Positions 55,645-64,000 of a stretch of DNA of 64,000 nt are shown piece after piece. Positions within the stretch are counted from its first letter, which is position 1. Every line of letters starts with the position of its first letter. This DNA is from Chloroflexota bacterium (GTDB lineage: Bacteria; Chloroflexota; Anaerolineae; Aggregatilineales; J027). Both the position numbers and the translations under genes were made by a program. Under the pieces are notes generated by a model. It was not told the origin of the DNA. It worked only from the letters and a program-made list of their open reading frames with translations, and made no database searches. The stretch covers positions 248,001 to 312,000 of the forward strand of contig QMIT01000010.1 in NCBI GenBank assembly GCA_024434115.1, given 5' to 3'.

Positions 55645-57633
55645 GTGGCCGGAATAGACAGAACGACTCCCCAGCATAAAGTTGAAAATGGCGCGAACTA
55701 TGATGCCTCTAGCATTCAGCACCTCGAAGGTGTTGAGCATGTACGTAAGCGGCCCGGTATGTATGTTGGTGGGACGGACGTTCGTGCATTACATCATCTG
55801 GTGTATGAGGTGGTGGATAATTCGGTGGACGAGGCACTGGCGGGGCGTGCCAGTTATGTCGAAATCACGCTGCATGATGATGGTTCGGTCAGTGTTATAG
55901 ATGATGGGGCTGGTATTCCGGTTGGAATTCACCCTAAAGCGGGAATTTCGACTTTGGAATTGGTGCTGACACGCTTGGGCGCAGGCGGTAAGTTCGATAA
56001 TAAGGCCTATGCAGTCTCCGGTGGTCTGCACGGCGTTGGTGTGTCGGCGGTCAATGCACTATCAAGCCATTTACGTGCCGAGGTCAAACGCGAAGGCAAA
56101 GTCTGGGTGCAAGATTTTGAACGTGGTCATCCTGTGTCCGATGTCAAATCGGTTCGCAAGATGAAAGAAGGCGAAATTACGGGTACAACGATTCATTTCA
56201 TGCCCGATGAGGAAATATTCCCCGAACGCACCTTTAGTTATGAGACCCTTGTCAATCGCTTCCGCGAAATCTCATTTTTGGTCAGTGGCCTCACCATTGC
56301 AGTACGCGATGAACGTGTCAAGCCATTTTCGCACGAGATGATGTTCTATTTTGAGGGTGGTCTGCGTTCATTTGCCCAATATCTCAATCGCAACCGCCAA
56401 GCGCTCCATCCGGTTGTTTATGCCGAACGGGAAGTCTGGTTTAATGAAGATGACCCGGAGAAAGCCTATCGCGTCGGTATTGAAGTGGCGATTCAATATA
56501 CCGATGGCTCGACGACAACGGAATTGGCCTTTGCCAACACGATCAATACCCCCGATGGTGGTAGTCATTTGACGGGTTTGCGTTCGGCCATTACCCGCAC
56601 GGTTAACAACTATGCCCGTAAGGCGGGTTTCCTCAAAGATAAAGAGGCCAATTTCTCCAGTAATGATACGCTGGAAGGGTTGACCGCAATTGTCAGCGTT
56701 AAACACCCTGATCCTCAATTTGAAAGCCAGACCAAAGTCAAATTGATGAATCCTGAAGTACAAGGCGCGGTATCGTCGGTGCTGGGGGATGTGTTTGGCG
56801 AATTTTTGGAGACCAATTCACGGGAAGCGCGGCGCATCATCGAAAAATGTATGCTGTCCAAACGCGCACGTGATGCAGCGGCTAAGGCACGCGATTTGGT
56901 GCGTAACAGCCGGGGCAATTTGCTGGAAAACACGACCCTGCCCGGTAAACTGGCCGACTGCTCCAATAGCAACCCGGCTGAGACCGAATTGTTTATTGTC
57001 GAAGGGGACTCGGCAGGCGGTTCGGCGAAACAAGGGCGTGATCGTCATTTCCAAGCGATCTTGCCGCTGCGTGGGAAGATTCTCAATACCGAACGCGCTC
57101 GGCTGGATAAGATTTTGGATAACAATGAAGTGCGGGCCTTGATTTCGGCGCTTGGCGTGGGGGTCGGCGATGACTTTGATCTCTCGAAACTGCGCTATCA
57201 CCGCATCATCATCATGACCGATGCTGACCAAGACGGGTCACACATTACCACGCTACTTCTAACGCTGTTCTTCCGCTATATGACCCCACTGATTCAAGAT
57301 GGGCATTTGTATATTGCGCAGCCGCCACTGTATCGCATCGCAGTGAAAAATAAAGTGCAATATGCCTATGGGGAAGATGATCGAGATCGGATTTTGGCGG
57401 AGTTGAACACCGAAAAAGCGACTCTTCAGCGGTTTAAGGGGTTGGGTGAAATGAACCCTGACCAGTTGTGGGATACCACGATGAACCCTGAAAATCGCAC
57501 GCTGCTTCAGGTGCATATTGATGATCTTGCCATAGCTGACCAGACGTTTGATATGCTGATGGGCAGCAGTGTGCCGCCACGCAAACGTTTTATCCAGACC
57601 CATGCCAAGAGTGTACGGAATTTGGATATTTAA
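55645..57633 (+). CDS. gyrB: DNA gyrase subunit B
   Basis: 662 aa. GHKL ATPase: 'QHLEGVEHVRKRPGMYVGGTDVRALHHLVYEVVDNSVDEALAG', 'VIDDGAGIPVGIHP', 'GLHGVGVSAVNALS'. Toprim: 'ETELFIVEGDSAGGSAKQGRDRHFQAILPLRGKILN', 'IMTDADQDGSHI', and the C-terminal 'RFKGLGEMNPDQLWDTTMNPE'. The start is GTG 55645 with GGAGGG close upstream. ParE is a less likely alternative; the origin-type neighbourhood favours GyrB. Confidence 0.95.
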   Translation: MAGIDRTTPQHKVENGANYDASSIQHLEGVEHVRKRPGMYVGGTDVRALHHLVYEVVDNSVDEALAGRASYVEITLHDDGSVSVIDDGAGIPVGIHPKAGISTLELVLTRLGAGGKFDNKAYAVSGGLHGVGVSAVNALSSHLRAEVKREGKVWVQDFERGHPVSDVKSVRKMKEGEITGTTIHFMPDEEIFPERTFSYETLVNRFREISFLVSGLTIAVRDERVKPFSHEMMFYFEGGLRSFAQYLNRNRQALHPVVYAEREVWFNEDDPEKAYRVGIEVAIQYTDGSTTTELAFANTINTPDGGSHLTGLRSAITRTVNNYARKAGFLKDKEANFSSNDTLEGLTAIVSVKHPDPQFESQTKVKLMNPEVQGAVSSVLGDVFGEFLETNSREARRIIEKCMLSKRARDAAAKARDLVRNSRGNLLENTTLPGKLADCSNSNPAETELFIVEGDSAGGSAKQGRDRHFQAILPLRGKILNTERARLDKILDNNEVRALISALGVGVGDDFDLSKLRYHRIIIMTDADQDGSHITTLLLTLFFRYMTPLIQDGHLYIAQPPLYRIAVKNKVQYAYGEDDRDRILAELNTEKATLQRFKGLGEMNPDQLWDTTMNPENRTLLQVHIDDLAIADQTFDMLMGSSVPPRKRFIQTHAKSVRNLDI

Positions 57634-57690
57634 AGATCATCCCCACCCTAAATCCCTCCCCATTGCATGGAGAGGGACTTTGAAATACCT
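57634..57690. repeat. palindromic repeat copy R5
   Basis: Lead GATCATCCCCACCCTAAAT, core CCCTCCCCAT-TGC-ATGGAGAGGG (57654-57663 with 57667-57676) with the same single mismatch as the other copies, then ACTTTGAAATACC. It lies between gyrB and the convergent phosphoesterase gene. Confidence 0.85.
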
Positions 57691-57719
57691 CATCACTCAA
57701 CGAAGGGGTATTTTTATTT

Positions 57720-58358
57720 CTATTCAGATTCAATTTCAATATGGGGATAGTCAATGAAGGCTTCTTGGATGGGCTTGCCAGTTACGATGTCGTAGACGGA
57801 AAAGCACAGTTCCGGCAGGGTAAGGATGGCACAGGTACGGCTGCCACGTTCGGAGACCGAGCCGGGATTCAACACCCAGCGCCCTTCGATATGGGCACGC
57901 ATGGGGATGTGGGTGTGGCCTAATATCAAAATATCGGCATCGGCGAGTTCGACAATGCGTTTAAAAATATAGGGCCGGGTTTGGGGGTGAAGTGTCCAAA
58001 GTGTGCCGTGTGAGATGACGACACGCTGACCCGCCCATTCATAACACAGGGTTTCGGGGAGGTGTTGAAGATAGCTAAAGGTCTCTGGCTTTAGGAGGCG
58101 ATTTTGCAGGGTTGCTGGATCACCGTTTTTTAGTAGCCATAAGTGATGCCCGACGGAATACTGGTCGTGATTGCCCATGACACAGGGGATGGCTAACTCT
58201 TTTAGACGGGCGACAACCTCATCACCCCGTCCGCGTCCGATTTCAACGACATCGCCTATGCAAATGATTTGATCAACATTCTGACGCTGCAACTGGGCCA
58301 GTGCTAATTCAAGGCCGTTTAATTCAGAGTGGATGTCGGATAGTAGGCCGATTTTCAT
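57720..58358 (-). CDS. metallophosphoesterase (YfcE/MJ0936 type)
   Basis: 212 aa. Calcineurin-like motifs: 'MKIGLLSDIHSELNGLELAL' (DxH), 'ICIGDVVEIGRG' (GDxxxxG), 'CVMGNHDQYSVGHH' (GNHD), 'VISHGTLW', 'ILGHTHIPMRAHIEGRWVLNPGSVSERGS' (GHTH). It is a bimetal phosphodiesterase; substrate unknown. Its ATG overlaps the DnaJ gene stop by 4 nt. Confidence 0.92.
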   Translation of the reverse strand: MKIGLLSDIHSELNGLELALAQLQRQNVDQIICIGDVVEIGRGRGDEVVARLKELAIPCVMGNHDQYSVGHHLWLLKNGDPATLQNRLLKPETFSYLQHLPETLCYEWAGQRVVISHGTLWTLHPQTRPYIFKRIVELADADILILGHTHIPMRAHIEGRWVLNPGSVSERGSRTCAILTLPELCFSVYDIVTGKPIQEAFIDYPHIEIESE

Positions 58359-59341
58359 TCTTTGTAAAGCGTGACGGCACAGGCCGCAAGAGGACTGCCA
58401 TTTTGATGGACAATCGTCAGAATAATGCGATAGTAACCCGTTGGGTAGCGTATCAGGGGCGATAGGGAAGCAAGTTGGTTGTGATAAATGGGGCTTTCCG
58501 GCAAAACTTGTGGTTGGCGGTTCATGGAAATAATAAGCTTGGCCTCGTTGAGTGGATTGTCGCCCAAAAGCTCGACTTCGACACGGTAGGTATAGAGATC
58601 AGGATGGTCAACCGTGCCGATTAGCTGCATTGTATCAGCGGTTAGTTTTGCGCCATCGGCGGGGAACTCGATTACGGCATATTGGGTGCAATTCCCCGGC
58701 ATCACAATGGGGGTGACGCTGGGGGCAGGAGTGGGTGTGGAGATAAAGCCCCCCAAGCCCGCCATGAGGGTTGAAGTTGGGCCGTTTTCGGTAGCCAGTT
58801 TTTCGTCGAGTGGGGAGTCGGATGAGGGCGAAAAAAAACCGCCAAAAATGAGCACCCCATTACAAAGCAGGATCAGACCCAAGATTGGCATGACGTAGCG
58901 ATAGGGGCCGGTCATCAATTCCAACGCGGCGACATAAAAGGGACGCAGCCAACCCATGCCCCTTTCTTCTAACCATACCCCGCGCCTTTTGATGGGTTTA
59001 TAGCCGGGCCGGGTAGTGTAATGGCGGGGTCGGGTATACGTTGAACGGGAGCGAACACCAGCCGATGAGAGCGGCTTGCTCATTCCGGTGCGGCTGTAAT
59101 AGGCCCAGCGCAAATCGTTATATTGGCTACGAAGCTCAGTATCACTCAAAATGGAGTAGGCTTCGGTCAGGCGCTGGAATTGTTCGGTGGCCCATTCCAT
59201 ACGATCCGGGTTGCGGTCAGGATGGATTTCTTTGGCTTTTTGGCGATAGGCACGTTGAATGGTTTCAGTATCGGCGCTCGTTTCGACACCGATAAGCTGA
59301 TAAAAATCATGTTGGGGATCGTAGCGAAGATTAAGGCGCAT
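58355..59341 (-). CDS. DnaJ-domain membrane protein
   Basis: 328 aa. An N-terminal J domain (about 10-75) has the HPD motif in 'KAKEIHPDRNPDRMEWATEQFQRLTEAYSILSD'. A basic region (85-125) with 'GVWLEERGMGWLRPF' is followed by one membrane span (about 148-170) and a C-terminal beta-rich domain outside, which starts with a Pro/Thr stalk. The J domain would recruit cytoplasmic DnaK to the membrane. It belongs to a tight minus-strand run with the zinc ribbon and MBL genes. Confidence 0.88.
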   Translation of the reverse strand: MRLNLRYDPQHDFYQLIGVETSADTETIQRAYRQKAKEIHPDRNPDRMEWATEQFQRLTEAYSILSDTELRSQYNDLRWAYYSRTGMSKPLSSAGVRSRSTYTRPRHYTTRPGYKPIKRRGVWLEERGMGWLRPFYVAALELMTGPYRYVMPILGLILLCNGVLIFGGFFSPSSDSPLDEKLATENGPTSTLMAGLGGFISTPTPAPSVTPIVMPGNCTQYAVIEFPADGAKLTADTMQLIGTVDHPDLYTYRVEVELLGDNPLNEAKLIISMNRQPQVLPESPIYHNQLASLSPLIRYPTGYYRIILTIVHQNGSPLAACAVTLYKE

Positions 59342-59363
59342 GAGACTCTAGGACTACAACCAT

Positions 59364-59684
59364 TTAGCGGCGGCCATACCGACGTTCGGCCTCGTCAAAA
59401 TCGCCTGTATTGACTTCCAAAATTACCATGCCACAGTTGCGACAAACATCCGCATCTACGCGGGTGAGGTGACGAAATGGGCGGAACATATTGCGTAATT
59501 TGCGGATCGTCAAGCGGCGTGGGGCAAGATAGATATGGTCAAATTTGCCGCTGTAGTCAATCACATAGGCTGCCCCTAGATCATTGGAACCACAGCGCGG
59601 ACAAGCCCAACTCACGATTGCGGCACGTGGGCCAGTGGTTTGCGCTTCGGGCAGGGTTGGGGGCGGGGCAACAGGCATTGTCAT
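59364..59684 (-). CDS. small zinc-ribbon protein
   Basis: 106 aa. Two knuckles, 'CPRCGSNDLG' and 'CRNCGMVILE', frame a basic segment ('RRLTIRKLRNMFRPFRHLTR') and would bind one zinc. AAGGGA lies about 8 nt before the ATG. No known family; possibly nucleic-acid or protein binding. It sits 22 nt before the DnaJ gene and 14 nt after the MBL gene. Confidence 0.75.
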   Translation of the reverse strand: MTMPVAPPPTLPEAQTTGPRAAIVSWACPRCGSNDLGAAYVIDYSGKFDHIYLAPRRLTIRKLRNMFRPFRHLTRVDADVCRNCGMVILEVNTGDFDEAERRYGRR

Positions 59685-59698
59685 CGTGCGATCCCTTT

Positions 59699-60460
59699 CT
59701 AAATATCATAAACGCTGAAATCTGCCGCCAATTCAATCGGGCCGTTGTAAGTTTGACGGGCTTCATCCAACAAGCGGGTAGGGTCTTTTTCCCACACCTC
59801 GTAATGAATCAACACCAATCGCTTGGAATTGGCTTCGGACGCGATTTCACCCGCTTGGGCCGCGCTGGAATGTCCGGCAGGGTCAGCCCCGGCGGATTCA
59901 TGAAAGAGCAAATCGGCATCATAACCAAGCCGCACTACATTTGGCGTTGGAGCAGTATCACAAGAATACCCCACGATTTTACCGGATGCACGGCTTTCAA
60001 TCCGCAAGCCCATTGTAGGAATGCCATAATGTTTGACAGGCCATGAGTTAATGCGGAAATCGGGGTTATCCAACACCAACTGCTCTTCACGCTCAGGGAT
60101 ACGATGGAAGGCCACCGGGAAAAATTGGGGCCAGTCGTCCCATTGAAAAGCGGCCATCATATCTTCGGTGCGTTCAAGGCAGTGATGAAACCCGTAGACA
60201 CGCAGGGGTTTGCGACGGCCTAGCAGCCACATGTGCATCAACAAAATCGGCACCCCATAGACGTGATCGGGATGAAAGTGGGTCAGAATCATATCAGTGA
60301 GTTGGTTGTGGTGGATGCCAAAACGTCGCAAATTCACGACTGGATTTGAGCCGCAATCTACCAGCACCACACTATGTTCGCCCTGCAATGCAAAATGTGT
60401 ATTGTCGTGTTCAGCATCCGATACGGCTGCCGCTGACCCCAACACGATTAATCGAGCCAT
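59699..60460 (-). CDS. MBL-fold metallo-hydrolase (RNase Z-like)
   Basis: 253 aa. Metal site 'LTHFHPDHVYGVPIL' (HxHxDH), 'VDCGSNP', 'KHYGIPTMGLRIES', 'YSCDTAPTPNVVRLGYDADLLFHESAG', 'LVLIHYE'. The arrangement resembles ribonuclease Z or phosphodiesterase-type MBL proteins. It lacks the flexible arm of true RNase Z, so the substrate is open. AAAGGA lies before the ATG. Confidence 0.9.
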   Translation of the reverse strand: MARLIVLGSAAAVSDAEHDNTHFALQGEHSVVLVDCGSNPVVNLRRFGIHHNQLTDMILTHFHPDHVYGVPILLMHMWLLGRRKPLRVYGFHHCLERTEDMMAAFQWDDWPQFFPVAFHRIPEREEQLVLDNPDFRINSWPVKHYGIPTMGLRIESRASGKIVGYSCDTAPTPNVVRLGYDADLLFHESAGADPAGHSSAAQAGEIASEANSKRLVLIHYEVWEKDPTRLLDEARQTYNGPIELAADFSVYDI

Positions 60461-60491
60461 ACATGTCCTTTAGAACCCTATCGGATTGATT

Positions 60492-62027
60492 TTACAGGGT
60501 GAGTGCCCACTCCACCGCCTTCGGGGTGATATGCACCTCGAAGATACCTGCGATAGTAAGCAGGGGCAGCACAACAGCAAACCCAATTTTCACCACATCG
60601 GCGAATGCACGCAACCATGCCTCCCCCACCGTCATGTTCTTAGGGGGTTTGGTCGCCACACTGCCTAAACGCAGTGCCGCTGCCCCCGCAATAATGATGG
60701 CCGGGATTTCAAAGATGCCATGCGGGATGATTGCCACAATAAATGGCAATGGACTTATCCCGGCTGCGGTGACATTCCCCATTAAATACCCAAGTATTCC
60801 AAAAGGCAAGATGACCAAGAGAATTGAGGCGACACCAAAGCTGAAGGCACCGAGCAAAGTCGCTACAAACAACACACGCATGTTTTGGGTGACGGCGAAT
60901 GTTACCCACCGAGGGTCTTTTTGGGCCGTCTCCCAAATATCACGCATATCGTCGAGGATTTGATTGTTACTTTTGTTTTCAAGCGGTAACTGCCATTTTT
61001 CGGAGAGTGCCCATCCGCCCGCGAAGGAGAGAATCATGGCTACCAACAGACACACACTTGCACCGCGCAGGTTACGAATAGAAGGGAATACCGTCCGGCG
61101 ATAATAGCGAATGGGGTTGGGACGGATGGGGCGACCCGCAGCTTTGGCGGCACGACGTTCTTCGCGGGTGATACCTGTTAACTGCTCCCAAAAGATGCGC
61201 CATGCCCAACGCAAGTTGATTTCGTCAATAGAGCGGCCTAGCAACTCCTCGCGGTTAAAAATACCTGCCCCCGTGCGTACCAGCAAAGTGGTGACAATCA
61301 ATAGCCCGCCAGCGACGTACCACAAGACATAACGCTGATGGGGCTGAATCATCAAGATACTTTCACCCATGACCAAAATAGACATCGGCAAAATGATGGC
61401 GCTGGCGAGCAGGTTGGCAGCACGGGTGGAGGTGGTTTGACTGGAGACGACGACGGCCCCCGTCACCATGACTAAGGCTTGCACGGTGGTGAGAACGGCA
61501 ATCAAGAGCACAAGGCTGAAATCGGGCCGCCATTGCTGTGAGCCTAAAATCATCTGCCCAATGTAAATCCCCACGCCGAGATAGGCAGCTACTAGCGGCG
61601 GAATCATCGCGGCGAATACTTTGCCTAGATATAACTCGGTGTTGGTGAGTGGGGTTGAGAGCAAAGGCTCAAGGCTGCGGCGTTCCTTTTCACCCACAAA
61701 AGTTTCGAGGGCAATGACCAGTGAAATGCTGACCGGGAAGAATCCGACCAGCATGGGCATGAGGGGCAAAAACGCCTCAATAAACTCCTTGCCATCCGCG
61801 CCCTGTTTGTCGAAGTAGTTGATAAACACGCGGCTGGTGAAATTGGCAAGGGTTGGGAAAAACAGCGTCAGAAGGAATATCGGCACGACAATGCGCCAAT
61901 CCCGAAAGCTGTCGCGGACTTCACGGCGGGTGATGATCCACGCATTACGAAGGGTATGCAGCCAACTAAACCCGTTGCCGAAATAGGTCTGGACATGGTC
62001 ACTGGTATCACTGGACAGTGCGTTCAT
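60492..62027 (-). CDS. ABC-2 permease fused to a SpoIIM-like domain
   Basis: 511 aa. The N-terminal half is an ABC-2 permease (about six spans; 'WIITRREVRDSFRDWRIVVPIFLLTLFFP', 'GEKERRSLEPLLSTPLTNTELYLGKVFAAMIPPL'). A charged loop (about 265-300) leads to a C-terminal stage II sporulation protein M-like domain with further spans ('FAVTQNMRVLFVATLLGAFSFGVASILLVILPFGILGYLMG', 'IPHGIFEIPAIIIAGAAALRLG'). ATG 62027 follows AGGAG and overlaps the ATPase stop by 20 nt. It pairs with that ATPase as an exporter. Confidence 0.88.
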   Translation of the reverse strand: MNALSSDTSDHVQTYFGNGFSWLHTLRNAWIITRREVRDSFRDWRIVVPIFLLTLFFPTLANFTSRVFINYFDKQGADGKEFIEAFLPLMPMLVGFFPVSISLVIALETFVGEKERRSLEPLLSTPLTNTELYLGKVFAAMIPPLVAAYLGVGIYIGQMILGSQQWRPDFSLVLLIAVLTTVQALVMVTGAVVVSSQTTSTRAANLLASAIILPMSILVMGESILMIQPHQRYVLWYVAGGLLIVTTLLVRTGAGIFNREELLGRSIDEINLRWAWRIFWEQLTGITREERRAAKAAGRPIRPNPIRYYRRTVFPSIRNLRGASVCLLVAMILSFAGGWALSEKWQLPLENKSNNQILDDMRDIWETAQKDPRWVTFAVTQNMRVLFVATLLGAFSFGVASILLVILPFGILGYLMGNVTAAGISPLPFIVAIIPHGIFEIPAIIIAGAAALRLGSVATKPPKNMTVGEAWLRAFADVVKIGFAVVLPLLTIAGIFEVHITPKAVEWALTL

Positions 62028-62961
62028 GGGATTTCTTCTCCTGCCCCTCATCTTCTTCGACGATTTGTAAGTAGACATCTTCCAACGTCTGGGTTAATTG
62101 GCTGAGGGTGATGACATCAATGCCCAAGCCTAAAACATGGCGCAAGACCTGCGGATTAATTTCAGTCGGATTAGAGGCCTCATACCGCAGCCAGTTTTCG
62201 CCGTTCTCGACCACCTTGACCAGCGGGGCTAAATCTTTGGCAAGGCCATTCAACGACTGGGAGGTTTTGAGTTCCATGAGGGGAGGCCCAACAAAGCGCG
62301 TGGCGAGGCTTGCCATATCCCCATAGGCCACAATGCGACCCCGCCGAATCACGCCAATGTTATCCGCAAGGGCTTCGGCTTCGGTTAGGTTATGGGTGGT
62401 CAAGATAATGGTGCGTTTGTCTTGGCGCAGTTCAATGATGGCGTCGCGCACCAATTTGGCACTTTGTGGATCCATCGCGCTGGTGGGTTCGTCAAGCAGC
62501 AGCACAGGTGGGTCATGCAGCAGCGAACGGACGAGGGCTAGTTTTTGTTTCATGCCTTTGGAATATTCACCGACCCGTTTGCCAAAAGCATCACCCAAGC
62601 CGAAGCGTGTCATTAACTGTTCGGCGCGGGCTTGGCGGACGTTGGGGGGGAGATGGTAGATGCGCCCAAAAAAGTCGAGATATTCCAGGCCACGCATTCG
62701 TTCATAGAGACCGTGTTGTTCGGTCAATACGCCGACGCTGGCCCGCACCCGCGCCGCGTCTTTTACGACATCGTAACCCGCGACTTTGGCCCAGCCAGAA
62801 GTGGGGGCAAGGATGGAGGTCAACATGCGGATGGTGGTGGTTTTGCCCGCCCCATTTGGCCCTAAGATCGCCAAGACCGTGCCGGGGGGAACGGAGAGGT
62901 TGACGTTATGCACGGCCTCAAAGTCGCCAAAAAATTTGGTTAGGCCCTCGGTTTCAATCAT
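62008..62961 (-). CDS. ABC transporter ATP-binding protein
   Basis: 317 aa. Walker A 'GPNGAGKTTT' (34-43), Q-loop region 'LTEQHGLYERMRGLEYLDFFGRIY', signature 'EYSKGMKQKLALVRSLLHDPPVLLLDEPTSAMDP' (LSGGQ variant YSKGM plus Walker B), H-loop 'ILTTHNLTEAEALAD', and the extra C-terminal domain typical of ABC-2 exporters. ATG 62961 with AGGACAGGG upstream is preferred; the frame is open to 63105 with unrelated sequence. Confidence 0.94.
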   Translation of the reverse strand: MIETEGLTKFFGDFEAVHNVNLSVPPGTVLAILGPNGAGKTTTIRMLTSILAPTSGWAKVAGYDVVKDAARVRASVGVLTEQHGLYERMRGLEYLDFFGRIYHLPPNVRQARAEQLMTRFGLGDAFGKRVGEYSKGMKQKLALVRSLLHDPPVLLLDEPTSAMDPQSAKLVRDAIIELRQDKRTIILTTHNLTEAEALADNIGVIRRGRIVAYGDMASLATRFVGPPLMELKTSQSLNGLAKDLAPLVKVVENGENWLRYEASNPTEINPQVLRHVLGLGIDVITLSQLTQTLEDVYLQIVEEDEGQEKKSHERTVQ

Positions 62962-63124
62962 GATTCCCTGTCCTTTTGATCGGGCGTTGTTATTTAATTG
63001 TAAGGAATTGTTAAAAGAACCTGAATAGTATTGAGGGCATGGTTTGCATGAAAAATTTGTGAATGAGGTGTTTTTAGAACGCGGGGATAAATCCACCGCG
63101 CTCAACCCTCATTACCCGAATATC

Positions 63125-63940
63125 TTAGCGGCGCAAATTCCATGAATCGTTGGCGTAGGTCTCTTGTATCAATTCGGTGGCTCGATCTTCCTCGTCTTGG
63201 CTTAAATCGGTAGCCTCTAATTGGACATCAAACGTTGTACTAAAGGCCTCCGCCATTGTATAGGCCGCTTTGTCCCAATCGAGTTCAATACCGAGGGCAT
63301 CTTCGACTGTGCAGGCCCGCTGGCGTACCCGTTCTTTGGCAGATTCGCGCTCGGACTCGTTTTCAAACACAAGGGCGTCACAAATTCGCGTGACATCGCC
63401 CCACAACGGAATTGACCCGTGCTGCAAGACGGCATTGGCGCGACGAACTTGGGCACTGCCGATTAATTTACGCCCCTGCCATGTAATTTCATAATTGGAT
63501 GGCACTTCAAAACAGACTGGCCCGGTGGTTTTAGGGGTCTCGTGTAAGGGCATACTTTCGGCGGCGACGCCTAACTGATGCAGGCCATTGAGCAAAGCGG
63601 CACTAAGGCGGCGATAGCTGGTGAGGATATCACCTTCGACCAGCGGGTGATCGTCGGGAAAGGCGATGCTGTAGGTGAGTTCATCGGTGTGCAAAATGGC
63701 TTTGCCGCCAGTAGCCCGCCGCACCAAGCTCCAACCCTGTGCATCAATACGTTCTTTGTCTGCTTCTCGACTGAACTGCCCATACCCAAGCGAGAGGCAG
63801 GCAGGCCGCCACGCATAAAAACGCAGGGTGGGTGCGATTAATCGCTTGCCAATGGCCTCCATGATGGCTTGGTCAATTGCCATATTGGTTGCGCCGTCTA
63901 AAGCGGGGTGAAAAATTACACGCCAAGTGTTTGTGGACAT
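63125..63940 (-). CDS. lipoate/octanoate transferase (LplA/LipM family)
   Basis: 271 aa. 'WRVIFHPALDGATNMAIDQAIMEAI', 'LRFYAWRPACLSLGYGQ', 'LVRRATGGKAILHTDELTYSIAFP', and 'GPVC143FEVPSNYEITWQGRK158LIGSAQVRR'. The Cys in 'CFEVPSNYEI' fits LipM octanoyltransferases and Lys158 is the family lysine, so it probably loads octanoate on lipoyl domains. ATG 63940 matches the family start; the frame remains open to a TTG at 63985. Confidence 0.9.
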   Translation of the reverse strand: MSTNTWRVIFHPALDGATNMAIDQAIMEAIGKRLIAPTLRFYAWRPACLSLGYGQFSREADKERIDAQGWSLVRRATGGKAILHTDELTYSIAFPDDHPLVEGDILTSYRRLSAALLNGLHQLGVAAESMPLHETPKTTGPVCFEVPSNYEITWQGRKLIGSAQVRRANAVLQHGSIPLWGDVTRICDALVFENESERESAKERVRQRACTVEDALGIELDWDKAAYTMAEAFSTTFDVQLEATDLSQDEEDRATELIQETYANDSWNLRR

Positions 63941-64000
63941 TTTTATACTCACTTTAGCCTCAAAATCTGAAAAATTTATAGCCAACTGTTCTAATTTTGC

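Noticed and set aside
55498-55740. 80-aa minus-strand frame upstream of gyrB
   Set aside because: It overlaps the gyrB start and leader, has no ribosome-binding site and no recognisable protein features.

Overview
The window most likely comes from a member of the Chloroflexota (an Anaerolineae-like lineage). This rests on gene content and protein style only: a BTAD/SARP-type regulator with a degenerate ATPase module, lipoproteins with Thr/Pro/Ser-rich 'PTATSTATATP' tails, many WD40/TolB/PQQ propeller lipoproteins, a type 2 isopentenyl diphosphate isomerase, a lone ChlI-type ATPase and a basic-tailed L34. No 16S or other definitive marker is present. Coding is dense and of moderate GC, with many 1-26 nt overlaps. 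I see no prophage, CRISPR array or complete insertion sequence.

Layout. (1) 1-4666, minus strand: dnaX, ybaB, a PyrK-like/PyrD-like pair that has lost most catalytic signatures, and a truncated WD40 protein. (2) 4826-9355, plus: a small membrane protein, then rpoB with its own consensus promoter, a ~150 nt leader and a terminator, and no rpoC beside it. (3) 9375-18551: mixed housekeeping, including a GNAT, a DUF1684 protein, a DsbA-like thioredoxin, tRNA-Ser(CGA), tadA, rsmD, a URO-D family protein, a TPR protein, a large GT-C-like membrane protein and sucCD. (4) 18670-31352: a surface-polysaccharide region. It holds a DUF348/G5/TolB lipoprotein, a glycoside-hydrolase/O-antigen-ligase fusion, a UDP-glucuronate decarboxylase-type epimerase, a second O-antigen ligase-like protein, GtrA and a GT4 glycosyltransferase, and it is interrupted by a divergent TIR-FGE protein and macrodomain protein. 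(5) 31345-39784: thioesterase, ChlI-like AAA+ ATPase, two uncharacterised proteins, acpP, fni, GNAT, dihaem cytochrome c and glycerol-3-phosphate dehydrogenase. (6) 39845-49524: SARP-like regulator, hemW, a run of poorly characterised small genes (one with a PD-(D/E)XK-like pattern, one with a zinc knuckle), then HPPD, an NmrA-like SDR and a FAH-family hydrolase separated by palindromic repeats. (7) 49653-57633: a replication-origin-type neighbourhood with parA, rpmH, rnpA, yidD, a PQQ-propeller lipoprotein, yidC, jag and gyrB. (8) 57720-63940, minus: a compact run of lipM-type octanoyltransferase, ABC ATPase, ABC-2/SpoIIM permease, MBL hydrolase, zinc ribbon, DnaJ-domain membrane protein and metallophosphoesterase.

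The most interesting items are: the degenerate PyrD/PyrK-like pair that keeps its [2Fe-2S] ligands; the glycoside-hydrolase/O-antigen-ligase fusion with Asn at the expected nucleophile position and a palindromic repeat read in frame in its linker; the TIR-FGE protein divergent from a macrodomain protein; and a dispersed 'CCCCTCCCC...GGAGAGGGG' repeat family, one copy of which carries a 94-bp insertion flanked by 9-bp direct repeats (a candidate miniature mobile element).
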